A stretch of DNA of 64,000 nt from Nocardiopsis alborubida (GTDB taxonomy: Bacteria; Actinomycetota; Actinomycetes; Streptosporangiales; Streptosporangiaceae): positions 1 to 64,000 of the forward strand of contig NZ_JAAXPG010000023.1 in NCBI RefSeq assembly GCF_012396365.1, given 5' to 3'. How positions within the stretch are numbered: position 1 is the stretch's first letter; each line of letters starts with the position of its first letter. Positions 34,590-44,181 of the stretch are shown here, in pieces. The notes beneath the pieces were generated by a model. The model worked only from the letters and a program-made list of their open reading frames with translations. It ran no database searches and had not been told where the DNA came from. Position numbers and translations under genes: made by a program.

Positions 34590-35186
34590 TCAGGTCGGCA
34601 CGTTCCACGAGGTGAGCACGGGACGGTCGTGCTCGCGGCCCAGCGTGCTCACCGTGGCCGTCTCCAGCCGGAACAGCGCACCCGCGGCGGGCGGCAGGCC
34701 CAGCCGGCGCGCGGTGAGCACCCGCAGGACGTGGCTGTGCGCCACCAGCACCACGTCGTCCCCTCCCCCGTCGTCGAGCAGGGGCGCCAGCCTCTCCAGG
34801 ACCCGGTCGACGCGCTCCCCGACCTCCTCCACGCTCTCCCCGGGATGCCCGGGACCGCCCGGCACGATCCCGTCGCGCCACAGGTACCAGCCGGGACGCC
34901 CGACCTGGATGTCGGCGGTGGTGATCCCCTCGTAGCCGCCGTAGTCCCACTCCGTCAGGTCGGGGTCGGTCTCGCTCACGCGCAGCCCGGCCAGTTCGGC
35001 GGTGCGCGCGGCCCGTCGCAGCGGGCTGGTCACCACCCGCCCGACGTCGCGCGCGGCCAGCAGCGGACGCAGCGCCCTCGCCTGCCGTTCCCCCTCCTCG
35101 GTCAGGGGGATGTCGGTGAGTCCGGTGTGGCGCCGCGTGCGGCTCCACTCGGTCTGTCCGTGCCTGATCAGCACCAAGTCGCCCAT
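34590..35186 (-). CDS. Histidine phosphatase superfamily protein (phosphoglycerate mutase-like)
   Basis: Predicted phosphatase of 198 residues. ATG 35186 is chosen because the family starts immediately before LVLIRHGQTEWSRTRRHTGL, containing the catalytic RHG histidine. Further conserved elements are LTEEGERQARALRPLL, TSPLRRAARTAELAG, the Glu in LTEWDYGGYEGITT and the second His in VLVAHSHVLRVLTARRLGLP. This composition is typical of the broad-specificity GpmB/PhoE-like branch; the substrate is unknown. It is divergent from the small ORF at 35335 and next to matC, but has its own upstream region. Confidence 0.9.
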   Translation of the reverse strand: MGDLVLIRHGQTEWSRTRRHTGLTDIPLTEEGERQARALRPLLAARDVGRVVTSPLRRAARTAELAGLRVSETDPDLTEWDYGGYEGITTADIQVGRPGWYLWRDGIVPGGPGHPGESVEEVGERVDRVLERLAPLLDDGGGDDVVLVAHSHVLRVLTARRLGLPPAAGALFRLETATVSTLGREHDRPVLTSWNVPT

Positions 35187-35299
35187 GGCCCTGTTCCTGC
35201 CCCGGGAGGGGGAGCCAAACTCCTCCACCCCGGCCGCGGCCGAGACCGGTGCGGCCTCCCGACCAGGCAGAGCACGGGGAACGCGGCGGGTGACCACCT

Positions 35300-35328
35300 T
35301 TGACAGCCCCGCCCGTTTCCAGCACGAT
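35300..35328 (+). promoter_or_regulatory. Promoter candidate for the small ORF at 35335
   Basis: TTGACA (35300-35305), a 17-base spacer and a weak -10 CACGAT (35323-35328). The ATG lies six bases after the -10, which would make the message leaderless. Confidence 0.4.
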
Positions 35329-35334
35329 GCGCGG

Positions 35335-35490
35335 ATGAGCAAGCCCTCCAGGGCGGTCGCCGCCGTCAGCGCCGCCGTGGGCGCGGTGCCCGCCGTCTCG
35401 GGCGGCTACCTGGTGTACGACGCCCACCAGGTGTGTCCCGGGGGCGCGTCCCGCTTCACCGTGCGCTACGCGGCGGGCAGCGGGCCCTGA
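35335..35490 (+). CDS. Small ORF with N-terminal hydrophobic segment; possibly the first part of a frameshifted gene
   Basis: Encodes 51 residues starting MSKPSRAVAAVSAAVGAVPA, then GGYLVYDAHQVCPGGASRFT, stopping soon after. The first 25 residues resemble a signal or anchor helix. Another frame continues without a stop from just before this stop for about 270 bases with protein-like composition (SAAAEGLLAYAAPLERAALF, DYGPALFSGPLTSLAADPDL), in frame with the next gene. This suggests either a frameshifted, decaying gene or a short secreted peptide. I do not recognise the family. Confidence 0.35.
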   Translation: MSKPSRAVAAVSAAVGAVPAVSGGYLVYDAHQVCPGGASRFTVRYAAGSGP

Positions 35491-35756
35491 GCGTCGATCC
35501 GGGGGGCTCCGCGGCCGCCGAGGGGCTTCTCGCCTACGCCGCGCCCCTGGAGCGGGCCGCGCTGTTCCCCGCCGAGGACTACGGACCCGCGCTGTTCTCC
35601 GGGCCGCTGACCTCCCTGGCCGCGGACCCGGACCTGGCGCCCGCACGGCTGCGCCGGGCCGGGGTCGGCCGCCTTCGAACTGCGTTCCTGGTGAGCCGGG
35701 GCGCGAATCCGGCGGACGCCGGACACGGGGGAGCTTTCGTCGCTACGCTCCTGACC

Positions 35757-36956
35757 ATGACGCAGCACACCGCCACCAGTGACGTGCGGGATTCCCTGCC
35801 CGAGGAGATCCCGCAGCCCCGTTTCCACCGGCCCAACGAGGACCTGGCCGCGGCCATGGAGTGCGCGCGCTGCAGGGAGCAGGGCATCAGCGTGCCGCCG
35901 GGCGGCGCTCCCGCGCGGCTGTCCAACTCCGAGGCCAAGAAGGCCAAGAAGGCGAGGAAGCGCGCCCTGGAGGAGGCCAGGAGCAGGCCCCAGGAGAAGA
36001 TCCCGGCCGACCGCAGGCGCGTGCCGCGGATGGGCCCCCACCACGCGGAGTTCTTCCGCGAGCTGTGGGAGCGCGTGGCCTCGGAAAACGCGGGCTCGAC
36101 CCCCGACAGCCGGCTGCTCGCCCTCACCTTCACCCTGCGGGGCGCGCTGAAGGGCTGGGCGAACTTCACCGCTCAGGACCTGCGCATCCTGCGCCTGGAG
36201 GACGCCCACGCCGCCCTGAGCGACCTGACCTCCTCGGGGTGGCTGGGCACGACACCGGAGACGGTGATCGAGTCCGACGCCGCGAACCCGGCCCGGTGCG
36301 GCCTGCCGAGTCTGGACGGCAACACCTGGAAGCTCGGCAACGGCGTGCGGTCCCGGGCCTCGGGCTGGTTCTCGCGCACCCTCGCCCACAAGAAGATGCG
36401 CAAGAAGCCCAACCGGCTCCGCCTCGTGGCGGCCTACCTCGCCCTGTGGGCCGAGCCCGACGGCCGGATCCGCGTCCCGGCCGCGGACGTCGTGACGGCC
36501 TGCGCCCTGTCCGGCACCGACGAGCTGGCGGAACTGCTCGCGTGGCTGACGGAGATCTCCTGGGTCGAGGACCTGGGCGTCGACGGCGGCGCCGTGGTGG
36601 CCTCCCTCACCGAGGTCACCCTGCCGCTGGCCTACGTGCCCCTCCCGGAACCGACGCCGCCCGGCACCGCACCGGCGACCACACCGCTGGACGTGCCCGT
36701 CACCGACCGCGCCCGGGAGCTGGTCTCGGGCCGCGGGGAGCGGGTGGCCCGCTGGGTGGACGCCTACCGGGACGAGCACGGGCACGGGCCCAGCTGGTCG
36801 GCGGTGGCCGAGGCCTTCGGGTGGCCGCCGCGTCAGGCGCCCGACCACGACGTCACCCACGAGGCGTTCCGCCTGCTGGCCGATGACGGCTGGCTGACCG
36901 GTTTCGGCGTGCCCTTCGGGCTGCGCTCGGGGCCGGGCGGCCCGGCAGCGGACTGA
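35757..36956 (+). CDS. Hypothetical protein with CxxC and basic N-terminal region
   Basis: I do not recognise this 399-residue protein. ATG 35757 is taken as start although upstream in-frame sequence is open to 35433. The N-terminus contains MECARCREQG and a very basic stretch (SNSEAKKAKKARKRALEEAR). A central part (LRGALKGWANFTAQDLRILR, AALSDLTSSGWLGTTPETVI) and a later part (DVVTACALSGTDELAELLAW) resemble winged-helix segments. The C-terminal 60 residues again look helix-turn-helix-like (GHGPSWSAVAEAFGWPPRQA). It may be a DNA-binding or replication-related protein, but no function is claimed. It converges with the Wadjet operon. Confidence 0.7.
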   Translation: MTQHTATSDVRDSLPEEIPQPRFHRPNEDLAAAMECARCREQGISVPPGGAPARLSNSEAKKAKKARKRALEEARSRPQEKIPADRRRVPRMGPHHAEFFRELWERVASENAGSTPDSRLLALTFTLRGALKGWANFTAQDLRILRLEDAHAALSDLTSSGWLGTTPETVIESDAANPARCGLPSLDGNTWKLGNGVRSRASGWFSRTLAHKKMRKKPNRLRLVAAYLALWAEPDGRIRVPAADVVTACALSGTDELAELLAWLTEISWVEDLGVDGGAVVASLTEVTLPLAYVPLPEPTPPGTAPATTPLDVPVTDRARELVSGRGERVARWVDAYRDEHGHGPSWSAVAEAFGWPPRQAPDHDVTHEAFRLLADDGWLTGFGVPFGLRSGPGGPAAD

Positions 36957-36962
36957 TCCGGC

Positions 36963-36996
36963 GCGGGGCGGGGCGCCGCGCGGCGTCCCGCCCCGC
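36963..36996. terminator. Bidirectional stem-loop at the end of the Wadjet operon
   Basis: A 10-bp perfect GC stem (GCGGGGCGGG and CCCGCCCCGC) with a 14-base loop that can itself fold, placed exactly between the stops of the convergent genes (36956 and 36999). Confidence 0.6.
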
Positions 36997-36998
36997 CC

Positions 36999-38249
36999 CT
37001 AACCCGCGGTGTCGGGCAGCAGATCGGCGAGAAGTATGTCGGCGACGGTCTCCTCGTACACGGCCCTGCCGTGCTCCCGCATCGCCTCGGCCAGCCCCGG
37101 ATCCCACGGAGTCGGCCGGGCGTCCCCCTTCAGGGGGTGGCTCTCCTCCCGCACGTGGGCGCGGTAGTCCCGTGCCGACATGCGCCAGGGCCGCGCTGCG
37201 TGGCGCTCCACGACCTGGTGTGCGATGACCGTGCCGGGCCAGTCGAAGTCACCGTGGTAGCGCAGCTCTCCTCCGCCGTCCACGATCGCCGAGGCCAGCC
37301 GGTGGAAGGCGGCGGACGGGTAGCCCTCCGTGCACAGCAGTGGCGCGGAGTCGGCGCCGAGCTCACCAGCGGCCCGGCGCAGCACCGCCGGGTTCTCGCA
37401 CACGTACACGACCGGAGCCTCGACGGTGATCGGCAGGTGCACGAGCTGGTGCAGGGTGACGTGGAAGGGGGTGCCGTGGCGCGCGGCACCGGTCAACCAC
37501 TCCCCCAGCCCCTCGCCGTGCGCGGACAGGTTCAGGACCAGGACTCGACTGGCCAGGTCGTCCAGGACCACGTCGCAGGACTCCCACAGAGACCGCCGTT
37601 CCTCCGATCCGTCGGGGCGTTCGGTTCCGGTGCGCAGAGCCAGGGCCCGCAGCACCAGTCGGGACAGCGTAGTGCCGTGGTTGAGCGCCTTGGTGTCCCC
37701 GGTCACGTCCACGGCCAGTGCCGGCAGCAGCAGCGGCGGTGCACCGTCCGGGCGCCCCTCGACCGCTTCAAGGACCCGGGCCGCACGGGTCAGGGTCCAC
37801 AGCGCCGTTCCCTGACCGACCATGGTGCCCAGGGTGCCGTCCCGGGTGAGGTCGGCCAGCCACGTCCGGTACCACGCGGCACTCCCGTGCAGGGGGCTGC
37901 CCTCGGCCGCCGTCAGCGCCTCCTGCCGGGCCTTCCGCTTCTGGGCCTCGATCCGGGGCCCGTAGCGTAGTTTCGGTCCGAGGGTCTCCAGGAGTCCGGT
38001 GATCCCGAGCCCGGTGTTGTCACGGACGACCGCGTCCAGTTCGCGCAGGTGGACACGGGCACTTTTGGTTCCATGGCGGGGGAAACGGCCGGTGATACCG
38101 ATCACCGCCTCTCGCTCGGCATCCGTAGGGTTCGAAACGCCGACATAGCCGTCGAGGCTGCCGTCATTGGTCTGGAGGGACCGACGGGCCGAGCGGAGCA
38201 GACGCTCGTACCTCGGGTCGCGGAACCTGTCCAGGGCGTCCTCACTCAT
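36999..38249 (-). CDS. jetD: Wadjet JetD, TOPRIM-type nuclease subunit (TIGR02679, DUF3323/DUF2399)
   Basis: Predicted plasmid-cleaving subunit of the Wadjet system (416 residues from ATG 38249). The N-terminal DUF3323-like arm begins LDRFRDPRYERLLRSARRSL. The C-terminal DUF2399/TOPRIM part carries CTEGYPSAAFHRLASAIV, with the conserved Glu, and GGELRYHGDFDWPGTVIAHQ, with the paired Asp residues that bind metal. Both acidic motifs appear intact. It is the last gene of jetABCD, 110 bases after jetC. In type I systems, JetD cleaves circular DNA once the SMC motor has extruded it; the same role is assumed here. Confidence 0.88.
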   Translation of the reverse strand: MSEDALDRFRDPRYERLLRSARRSLQTNDGSLDGYVGVSNPTDAEREAVIGITGRFPRHGTKSARVHLRELDAVVRDNTGLGITGLLETLGPKLRYGPRIEAQKRKARQEALTAAEGSPLHGSAAWYRTWLADLTRDGTLGTMVGQGTALWTLTRAARVLEAVEGRPDGAPPLLLPALAVDVTGDTKALNHGTTLSRLVLRALALRTGTERPDGSEERRSLWESCDVVLDDLASRVLVLNLSAHGEGLGEWLTGAARHGTPFHVTLHQLVHLPITVEAPVVYVCENPAVLRRAAGELGADSAPLLCTEGYPSAAFHRLASAIVDGGGELRYHGDFDWPGTVIAHQVVERHAARPWRMSARDYRAHVREESHPLKGDARPTPWDPGLAEAMREHGRAVYEETVADILLADLLPDTAG

Positions 38250-38359
38250 CGGTCTCCGTAAGCTGTCGGGCGGCCCGGGAGGGCCGGATGTGGTCGTCGG
38301 TTCCTGTCCGTGGCTCTGGGGGAGCGGCTGTCCACCCCACCGGTGCCGGGGCGACCCGC

Positions 38360-41300
38360 TCAGGCGTCGGCGTCCTCCAGCAGGGTTCCGGCCGAGGACA
38401 GCGGGGCGAACCGGCTGGGGGTGACGCCCAGCAGCCGGGCGGCCAGCTCCTCGTTGCCGGAGAACCCGGCGTCGGCGTCGATCGTCTGGGCGCCGTCCCA
38501 GAGCATGAGCATCGCCGAGACGGTGTGCGCGCCCTTGTCGTGGTGCATGTCGTAGTGGGCGGCCATGGGCACGGTGTCGTAGTGCACCCACAGGTCGTGC
38601 CCGGTCATGAACATGTCCAGGTCGAAGGTGACCGTCAGCCCCATGAGTTCGGGCTTGTAGCGGTCGTCGATGCCGGCGAAGGCCTCGTCCAGGGCCACCA
38701 TCCGGGGGCAGGTGGGCGCGGCGGAGGTGTACAGGGCGTTGGCGGCGGCGAACAGCGGCAGGTGGATCGCGGCGGACTTCTCGCCTCCCGACATCTGCTC
38801 GTGCTTGTTCCTGGTGAGCTTGACCTCCTCCTGGCCCGGCACGGCCAGGCGCAGCTCGAACCGGTACCAGGTGCGGTAGTCCAGCACCGCCGACAGGACC
38901 TGCTTGTAGGTGGCGCGCGGGTGGGCGGCGTGGTGTTCGCGGATCATCTCCCGCAGGACCTCGCGCAACTGGGTCAGTCCCGAGGCGCCCAGCCCGGTGG
39001 CGTCGCGCCGGACCAGACGGGCGGCGGCGGCCTGGTGCTCGGTGACCCGGTCCGAGCGGCTCCAGCGGATGCCGATCCGGGTGCCCGAGGACATGGGCCG
39101 CGAACGGGTGTCGCCGTCCATGCTGACGACCAGGTCGCGGGCCACCCGCACCCGCTCGTGGATCTGCTGGGCGATCCCGGTGAGCAGTTCGTCCTCCAGC
39201 ACCCCGCGCTCCTCCTCGCGCAGCAGCGCGCCCTGCTCCTCGACGCGTTCGGCGATGACGCGGGCGAAGGCGGAGACGGGGTTGCGGCCGGTCTCGTCGT
39301 TGACGAACACCGTGATGACGCCGCTGGCGCCGAGGTCGTGGTCGACCCGGTAGCCCTCGGCGTCGCCGCCCAGGGTGTCCTGGAAGACGCGCAGGGCGTT
39401 GGAGATCCGCGTGGAGACGGACTTGAGGTCGCCGTCGGTGACCGCGGCCCCGGAGCCGACCGCGGCGGTGAACGCGTCGAGCATCTCCGCCGCGTGACCG
39501 GGCAGGACGGCGCGCACGGCGGCCTCCGGGTCGCCCGGGACCGAGGACAGGACCACCTCGGCGGCCTCGTCGGGGGCGGGCCAGGAGCGCCGGTCCGGCC
39601 AGGCGTGCGCGGTGTCCACGCCCAGGGTGGCGCGCAGGTCGGGGTGGGTGAGGGCGGCGAAGGCGTCGGCCTGCTCGAACAGGGCGGTGAGGGAGTCGGT
39701 GAGGGCCCGCTGCCCGCCCTCCAGCTTCTCGTCGGACCGGATCATGGCCTCGTGGGCGGCCGCGGCCTCCTTCTGGGCGCTCTGGTGCTCCTCGCGGGCC
39801 CGGCGCAGCCCCTCCTTGACCTGTTCGAGCTCGGCCATGAGCTCGCGGACCGGGGCGTCGATACCCTCCTGCTTGGCGGTGAGCTCGGCCACGGCGCGCT
39901 CGTGCTCGCGGGTGCGCTCCTCGTGGCGCTCGCGGTCCTCCTCCAGCCGTCCGCGCAGGCGGGCGAGGGTCTCCTCGCGGCCGTCCAGGTCGGCGGTGTG
40001 CCGGTCGACCTCGGCGCGGGCGGTGTGCAGCCGGCGCGCGGTCTCCAGGAAGTCGTCCACGGCGCGGGCGACGGCGTCCACCGCCTCGGGCTGGGCGGGC
40101 ATGGCGCGTTCGGTGGCCACCGCGCGCACCTGGTGGCGGTGCGCGTCGACCTCGGCGACCGCGGCGTCCAGGTCGCGGCGGCGCTCCTCGCTCTCGGCCC
40201 GCGCCGAGGCCAGGAGGGTGGACTGCTGGTCGACCCGGCGCACGGCCCGGTCGATCGTGGTGGTCTCGGGCAGGGCGGTGCGGGCCCGGGTGAAGGCCTT
40301 GAGCAGTTCCCCCGCCCGGTCGAGCTGCTCGGCGACCCCCGCGCGTCGCTCGTCGAGTTCGGCGATGCGCGCGTCGCACTCGGCCAGGCGCTCCCGGCGG
40401 CGGTGTGCGCGGTTGGTGGCGCCGATGAACTCGGGGGCGGCCTTGGGGCTGGCGCCCGCCAGCATCCCCTGGGCGAACCGTGCGCCGGTGCTGACGGTGT
40501 GCGCCGCCGCTCCTCCGGAACCGACCGGCCCGAGGGACTGGACGGCGTCCGTGAGATCGGCCGGACCTTCCCCGCTGTCGTCGCTCAGGCGCACCGATGC
40601 CAGGACACGGGCGATGACGTGCTCGGGGACCCGGTCCTGCTGTTCGGGCACCAGCACGTCGGCCAGGGTGGGGCCCTCGCGAACGGCGGTGTCGGCGGTG
40701 GGCAGCAGGTAGGCGTCGGCCTCGCCCGCGGTGAGCGCGGCGCGGGCGGCGTCGGCGTCGGGGGGCAGCACCCAGGCGGTGAGCAGGCCCGCACCGTGCA
40801 GGGCGCCCTCGATCGCGGCGGCCTCGTCGTCGCCGACCGCGTCGGCGAAGCGGACCAGCTGCCACAGCGGGGCGCCGGGGCGCCCCTCGCGGGAGGCTGT
40901 GCGCAGCGCGTCGGCGGGCGGGGCGTCGTCGCGTTCGGCGGCGATGTCCTCTCGCTCGCGGGTGAGGCGGTCGATCTCGGCGGTGAGCCGGTCCCGGTCG
41001 GTCTCCAGGGTGCGCGTGTGGGCGGCGGCGTCCAGGCGCTGCTGGTCGGTGTGCTCGCCGTAGACCTCCGCCACCGTGGGGGTGCCGGGTCGGCCGACGC
41101 CCTCCAGCGCCTCTGCCAGGGCCGCGACGCAGGCCGCGTCGGTGACCGGGGCGGGACCCTCGGCCCAGTGCCCGGCCCAGGCGGTGAGGGCGTCGGCGGC
41201 GGTGGCGCGGGCCGCGGCCAGGTCCTCGGCCGCGCGGGCGCACTCCGCCTCGCTGCGCCCGAGCCGGTCCTCGGCCTGGGTGCTGGCCCGTTCGGCGGAG

Positions 41301-42646
41301 CCGCGCGCGGTCTCGGCCCGGGCGAGTTCGGCGAGGCGCTCGCGGACCGCGGCCACGTCGGCGCGGCGGGCGGTCGCGCGCGCCTGGGCGGTGGCGGTCA
41401 GGTCCTCGCCGGTGTCGGCGGGCCCCTCCCCGTCGTGGTCGAGCCCGGCCTGTCCGGCGCTCTCGGCCAGCTCAGCGGCGAGTTCGCCGGTGCGCGCCCG
41501 CCCGTGTTCGAGGTCGGCGGCGACCCGGTCGGCCTCCCGCTGGAGGGCGGCGACCTCCCCGGCCTGGTCGTCCAGCCGGGTCTGCTGCTCAGCCAGGGCG
41601 CGGGCGTTCTCGGCGCTGTGCGCGCGCTCGATCTCCAGGGCGGCGTGGCTGCGGAAGGCCTCGTGCGCCTCCAGCCCGCCCCTGCGTGCGGCGAGCTGGC
41701 GGATCCGGGCGTCGTGCTCCTCGGCCCGGCCGGTGGCGGCCGCGTGCGTGAGCGTGGCCCGCTCGCGGGTGTCACGGGCCTCGGCGATGGCGCGGGCCTG
41801 CTCGACGGTCTGCCCGATGGCGGTGTGCACGCGGGCGAGCCGGTGGCGGGAGTGGGCGGTGAGGTAGGCGGCGTACTCCCCGACGAAGGCCGTGGTCGCG
41901 GTGTGCGCCGTGGTGGCCTGGTCGAAGCGGCGCTGGACGGCGGCGAGGTTGGTGAAGTCGCGGGCCGCCTGGTCGACGAGTTCCTCGTCCAGGGGGCTCA
42001 GGCCGCTGGTGAGGGTCTCGGAGACCTTCTCGGGGTCCAGGTCCTTGGCCAGCAGCGGGCGGCGCAGCGCCAGCAGCAGGTCGAGCAGCTGGACGTAGCG
42101 CTCGCCCAGGCCGAACAGGCGGGCGTCCACGGCGCGGCGGTAGTCGGCGGCGGTGGAGCGGAAGGCGTCCTCGCCGAGCACCCCCTTGAGCTGCCTCTCG
42201 GTGAGCGGACGGCCGTCGGAGGCGAGCAGGCCGAAGTCCACGCCCAGGCGCTGGTCGGTGACGAAGAAGGAGGGGGTCACTCCGTCGCGGTGGCGGTGCG
42301 CGCGCAGACCGATGACCAGGGTGACCGTCTCGGTCCCCTCCCGCTCCTGCGGTCCGGTGCGGGCGAACTCCATCCACACGTACCCGTACTCGGAGTCCTG
42401 GCCGCGGTAGAGCAGGTTGGACTTCATGGTGCGGTTCTGGCCGCTGAAGGGGTCCAGGCGGCGGGCGTCGGTGTACCCGTCCAGGATGAACGGGAAGAGC
42501 ACCTCCAGCGCCTTGGTCTTGCCCGAGCCGTTGTGCCCGCGCAGGACGAGGCGCCCGTCGGCGAACACGAACTCCTCGTCGACGTAGTCCCAGACGTTGA
42601 TCACACCGGCGCGGCTGGGCCGGAATCGGTCGCTCCTGGGGGACAT
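38360..42646 (-). CDS. jetC: Wadjet JetC, MukB/SMC-like ATPase (TIGR02680 family)
   Basis: Giant SMC-type motor of 1428 residues. Walker A RGHNGSGKTKALEVLFPF lies near residue 40. Long Ala/Glu/Arg-rich coiled coils run from about residue 270 to 1070, with an interrupted hinge-like part around 560-700. The C-terminal head has signature EQMSGGEKSAAIHLPLFAAA and Walker B MVALDEAFAGIDDRYKPELM near residue 1340. All ATPase motifs are intact. The start ATG overlaps the jetB stop (ATGA). Together with JetA (kleisin) and JetB (KITE) it forms the DNA-extruding complex that recognises small circular plasmids. Confidence 0.93.
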   Translation of the reverse strand: MSPRSDRFRPSRAGVINVWDYVDEEFVFADGRLVLRGHNGSGKTKALEVLFPFILDGYTDARRLDPFSGQNRTMKSNLLYRGQDSEYGYVWMEFARTGPQEREGTETVTLVIGLRAHRHRDGVTPSFFVTDQRLGVDFGLLASDGRPLTERQLKGVLGEDAFRSTAADYRRAVDARLFGLGERYVQLLDLLLALRRPLLAKDLDPEKVSETLTSGLSPLDEELVDQAARDFTNLAAVQRRFDQATTAHTATTAFVGEYAAYLTAHSRHRLARVHTAIGQTVEQARAIAEARDTRERATLTHAAATGRAEEHDARIRQLAARRGGLEAHEAFRSHAALEIERAHSAENARALAEQQTRLDDQAGEVAALQREADRVAADLEHGRARTGELAAELAESAGQAGLDHDGEGPADTGEDLTATAQARATARRADVAAVRERLAELARAETARGSAERASTQAEDRLGRSEAECARAAEDLAAARATAADALTAWAGHWAEGPAPVTDAACVAALAEALEGVGRPGTPTVAEVYGEHTDQQRLDAAAHTRTLETDRDRLTAEIDRLTREREDIAAERDDAPPADALRTASREGRPGAPLWQLVRFADAVGDDEAAAIEGALHGAGLLTAWVLPPDADAARAALTAGEADAYLLPTADTAVREGPTLADVLVPEQQDRVPEHVIARVLASVRLSDDSGEGPADLTDAVQSLGPVGSGGAAAHTVSTGARFAQGMLAGASPKAAPEFIGATNRAHRRRERLAECDARIAELDERRAGVAEQLDRAGELLKAFTRARTALPETTTIDRAVRRVDQQSTLLASARAESEERRRDLDAAVAEVDAHRHQVRAVATERAMPAQPEAVDAVARAVDDFLETARRLHTARAEVDRHTADLDGREETLARLRGRLEEDRERHEERTREHERAVAELTAKQEGIDAPVRELMAELEQVKEGLRRAREEHQSAQKEAAAAHEAMIRSDEKLEGGQRALTDSLTALFEQADAFAALTHPDLRATLGVDTAHAWPDRRSWPAPDEAAEVVLSSVPGDPEAAVRAVLPGHAAEMLDAFTAAVGSGAAVTDGDLKSVSTRISNALRVFQDTLGGDAEGYRVDHDLGASGVITVFVNDETGRNPVSAFARVIAERVEEQGALLREEERGVLEDELLTGIAQQIHERVRVARDLVVSMDGDTRSRPMSSGTRIGIRWSRSDRVTEHQAAAARLVRRDATGLGASGLTQLREVLREMIREHHAAHPRATYKQVLSAVLDYRTWYRFELRLAVPGQEEVKLTRNKHEQMSGGEKSAAIHLPLFAAANALYTSAAPTCPRMVALDEAFAGIDDRYKPELMGLTVTFDLDMFMTGHDLWVHYDTVPMAAHYDMHHDKGAHTVSAMLMLWDGAQTIDADAGFSGNEELAARLLGVTPSRFAPLSSAGTLLEDADA

Positions 42647-44181
42647 CAGTTTCCTTCCGCGGGGATGGAGGCGGCTGCGGGGGTCGTGTCGGGAGAGGCG
42701 TCGGAGGAGGAGGCGTCCGCGGCGCCCTCGGCCCCGGCTCCCTCAGTGTCGGGGTCGCCGACGTCGGGTGCCGCGGACGCGGCGGGCTCCCCGCCGGTCG
42801 GGGCCCGCTCCCCCGGCGGGGGGTCGGACAGCCCCAGGGGCAGCTGTCCCTCATCGGCGCGCTCGGGCAGCGCGCCCTGGATGTTGCGGTAGCGGGAGGC
42901 GGCGGGGAGCACCAGGGCGCCGCCGGGAACCGGCCGGATGAGGGAGAGCTCGGCGAGCAGGGTCAGGGCGGCGTCCAGCAGGCCGTAGGGGTCCTGCTGC
43001 CAGGCTCCGCCGAAGGAGGAGGCGCCGAACTCCGCGTAGAGCTCGTGGATCATGGTCTCCCAGCGGCCGCGTTCGACCAGGGGGACCTCCAACGGCGCCG
43101 CGGCCTCCTCCCGCTCCCCCACGGGCTCCACGGTCCAGGCCAGGTCGGCCACGACACCGTCGCGGGGCAGACCGGCGTCCACGAGCCGGACGAGATCCGC
43201 TTGGTCCGCGGCCTGAGACGGCGCGGGCAGCCGGACCAGCGCGGCCAGGGAGGTCTCCAGCAGGTCGGCCACCTTGGCCAGCAGCAGTCCGGCGGTGCGG
43301 TTGACCGCCCCGCCCCGGCCGGGGAAGGGCCGGTCGGTGAAGGTGCCCGCCGGGTCGGCCAGCAGGACGCCCTCGGCGCGGCGCTCGACGCTGAGCCCGG
43401 TGGCGCGGGCCAGGTCCTCGGCCAGGCCACGGCCGCGCAGGACCGCGGCCACCGCGGGTTCGACGTCGGCGTAGTACACGACCGGCCGCTCCACCAGGAG
43501 CCGCCGCGCCCGCCGGGCCGCCTGCTCGCGCGGCGAGGCCTCGGTGAGCGGGTCGGCGAGCAGCCCGGCGACGCTGCCCAGGTGCTGGACCGGGCGCGCC
43601 GGACGGAACAGCAGCTCGCACACCTCGTGGTCGATGTCGAACAGGGCGTCGCCCTGCTCACCGCCCGCCGCCCACGCCTCCAGGGACCCGTCGGACAGGT
43701 GGAGCGCCCCGTGGTCCACCAGCCAGTGGGCGACGTCGACCAGCGCGGCCTTGTGGGTGCCGTCGGTGGGGTCGTAGCCCAGACCGCCGACGGCGTTGGC
43801 CGCGGGGGTGAACCGGCCGACCAGGTCGGCGAGGCTGATCTCGATCTGGGAGCGCTGGAAGGCGGCCAGCACCAGGCACAGGTAGGCGAGCCTGCGCCGG
43901 TCGAAGGGCTTGCCCCGGCGCGAGAAGGTCTGGCGCTGGGTGGGGTCCAGGGCGTCGAGTTCGCGGATCAGGCGCACGTGGTCGGTGGTGGCGACCAGGG
44001 TGTAGCCGAAGAGCCGCTCCAGGTCGGAGGCGAGTTCGTCGGCCCAGCGCAGCACCTGGTCCAGGACACCGGGGCGCGGGCGCGCGGCGGTGATGAGGTC
44101 GCAGGTGAGGACGCGGCGCATGGCCTGCTGGTAGGAGCCCAGGTCGGCGGGGGCGACCGTGCGGGCGAAGAGTCGGGGCAT
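42646..44181 (-). CDS. jetB: Wadjet JetB (TIGR02678, DUF2398), KITE-like subunit
   Basis: Accessory subunit of the Wadjet SMC complex, 511 residues. ATG 44181 overlaps the jetA stop. The DUF2398 pattern is visible: ADLGSYQQAMRRVLTCDLIT, LERLFGYTLVATTDHVRLIR, FSRRGKPFDRRRLAYLCLVL, then winged-helix-like DLVGRFTPAANAVGGLGYDP and DVAHWLVDHGALHLSDGSLE. The last about 70 residues are an acidic Ser/Pro/Ala-rich tail (DPDTEGAGAEGAADASSSDA) not needed for the domain. KITE subunits bridge the SMC heads and the kleisin. Confidence 0.88.
   Translation of the reverse strand: MPRLFARTVAPADLGSYQQAMRRVLTCDLITAARPRPGVLDQVLRWADELASDLERLFGYTLVATTDHVRLIRELDALDPTQRQTFSRRGKPFDRRRLAYLCLVLAAFQRSQIEISLADLVGRFTPAANAVGGLGYDPTDGTHKAALVDVAHWLVDHGALHLSDGSLEAWAAGGEQGDALFDIDHEVCELLFRPARPVQHLGSVAGLLADPLTEASPREQAARRARRLLVERPVVYYADVEPAVAAVLRGRGLAEDLARATGLSVERRAEGVLLADPAGTFTDRPFPGRGGAVNRTAGLLLAKVADLLETSLAALVRLPAPSQAADQADLVRLVDAGLPRDGVVADLAWTVEPVGEREEAAAPLEVPLVERGRWETMIHELYAEFGASSFGGAWQQDPYGLLDAALTLLAELSLIRPVPGGALVLPAASRYRNIQGALPERADEGQLPLGLSDPPPGERAPTGGEPAASAAPDVGDPDTEGAGAEGAADASSSDASPDTTPAAASIPAEGN

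Noticed and set aside
38288..42892. A 1534-codon plus-strand open frame
   Set aside because: It is the antisense of jetC; long antisense frames are common at this GC, and its composition (Gly/Val/Leu/Gln repeats) is not protein-like.
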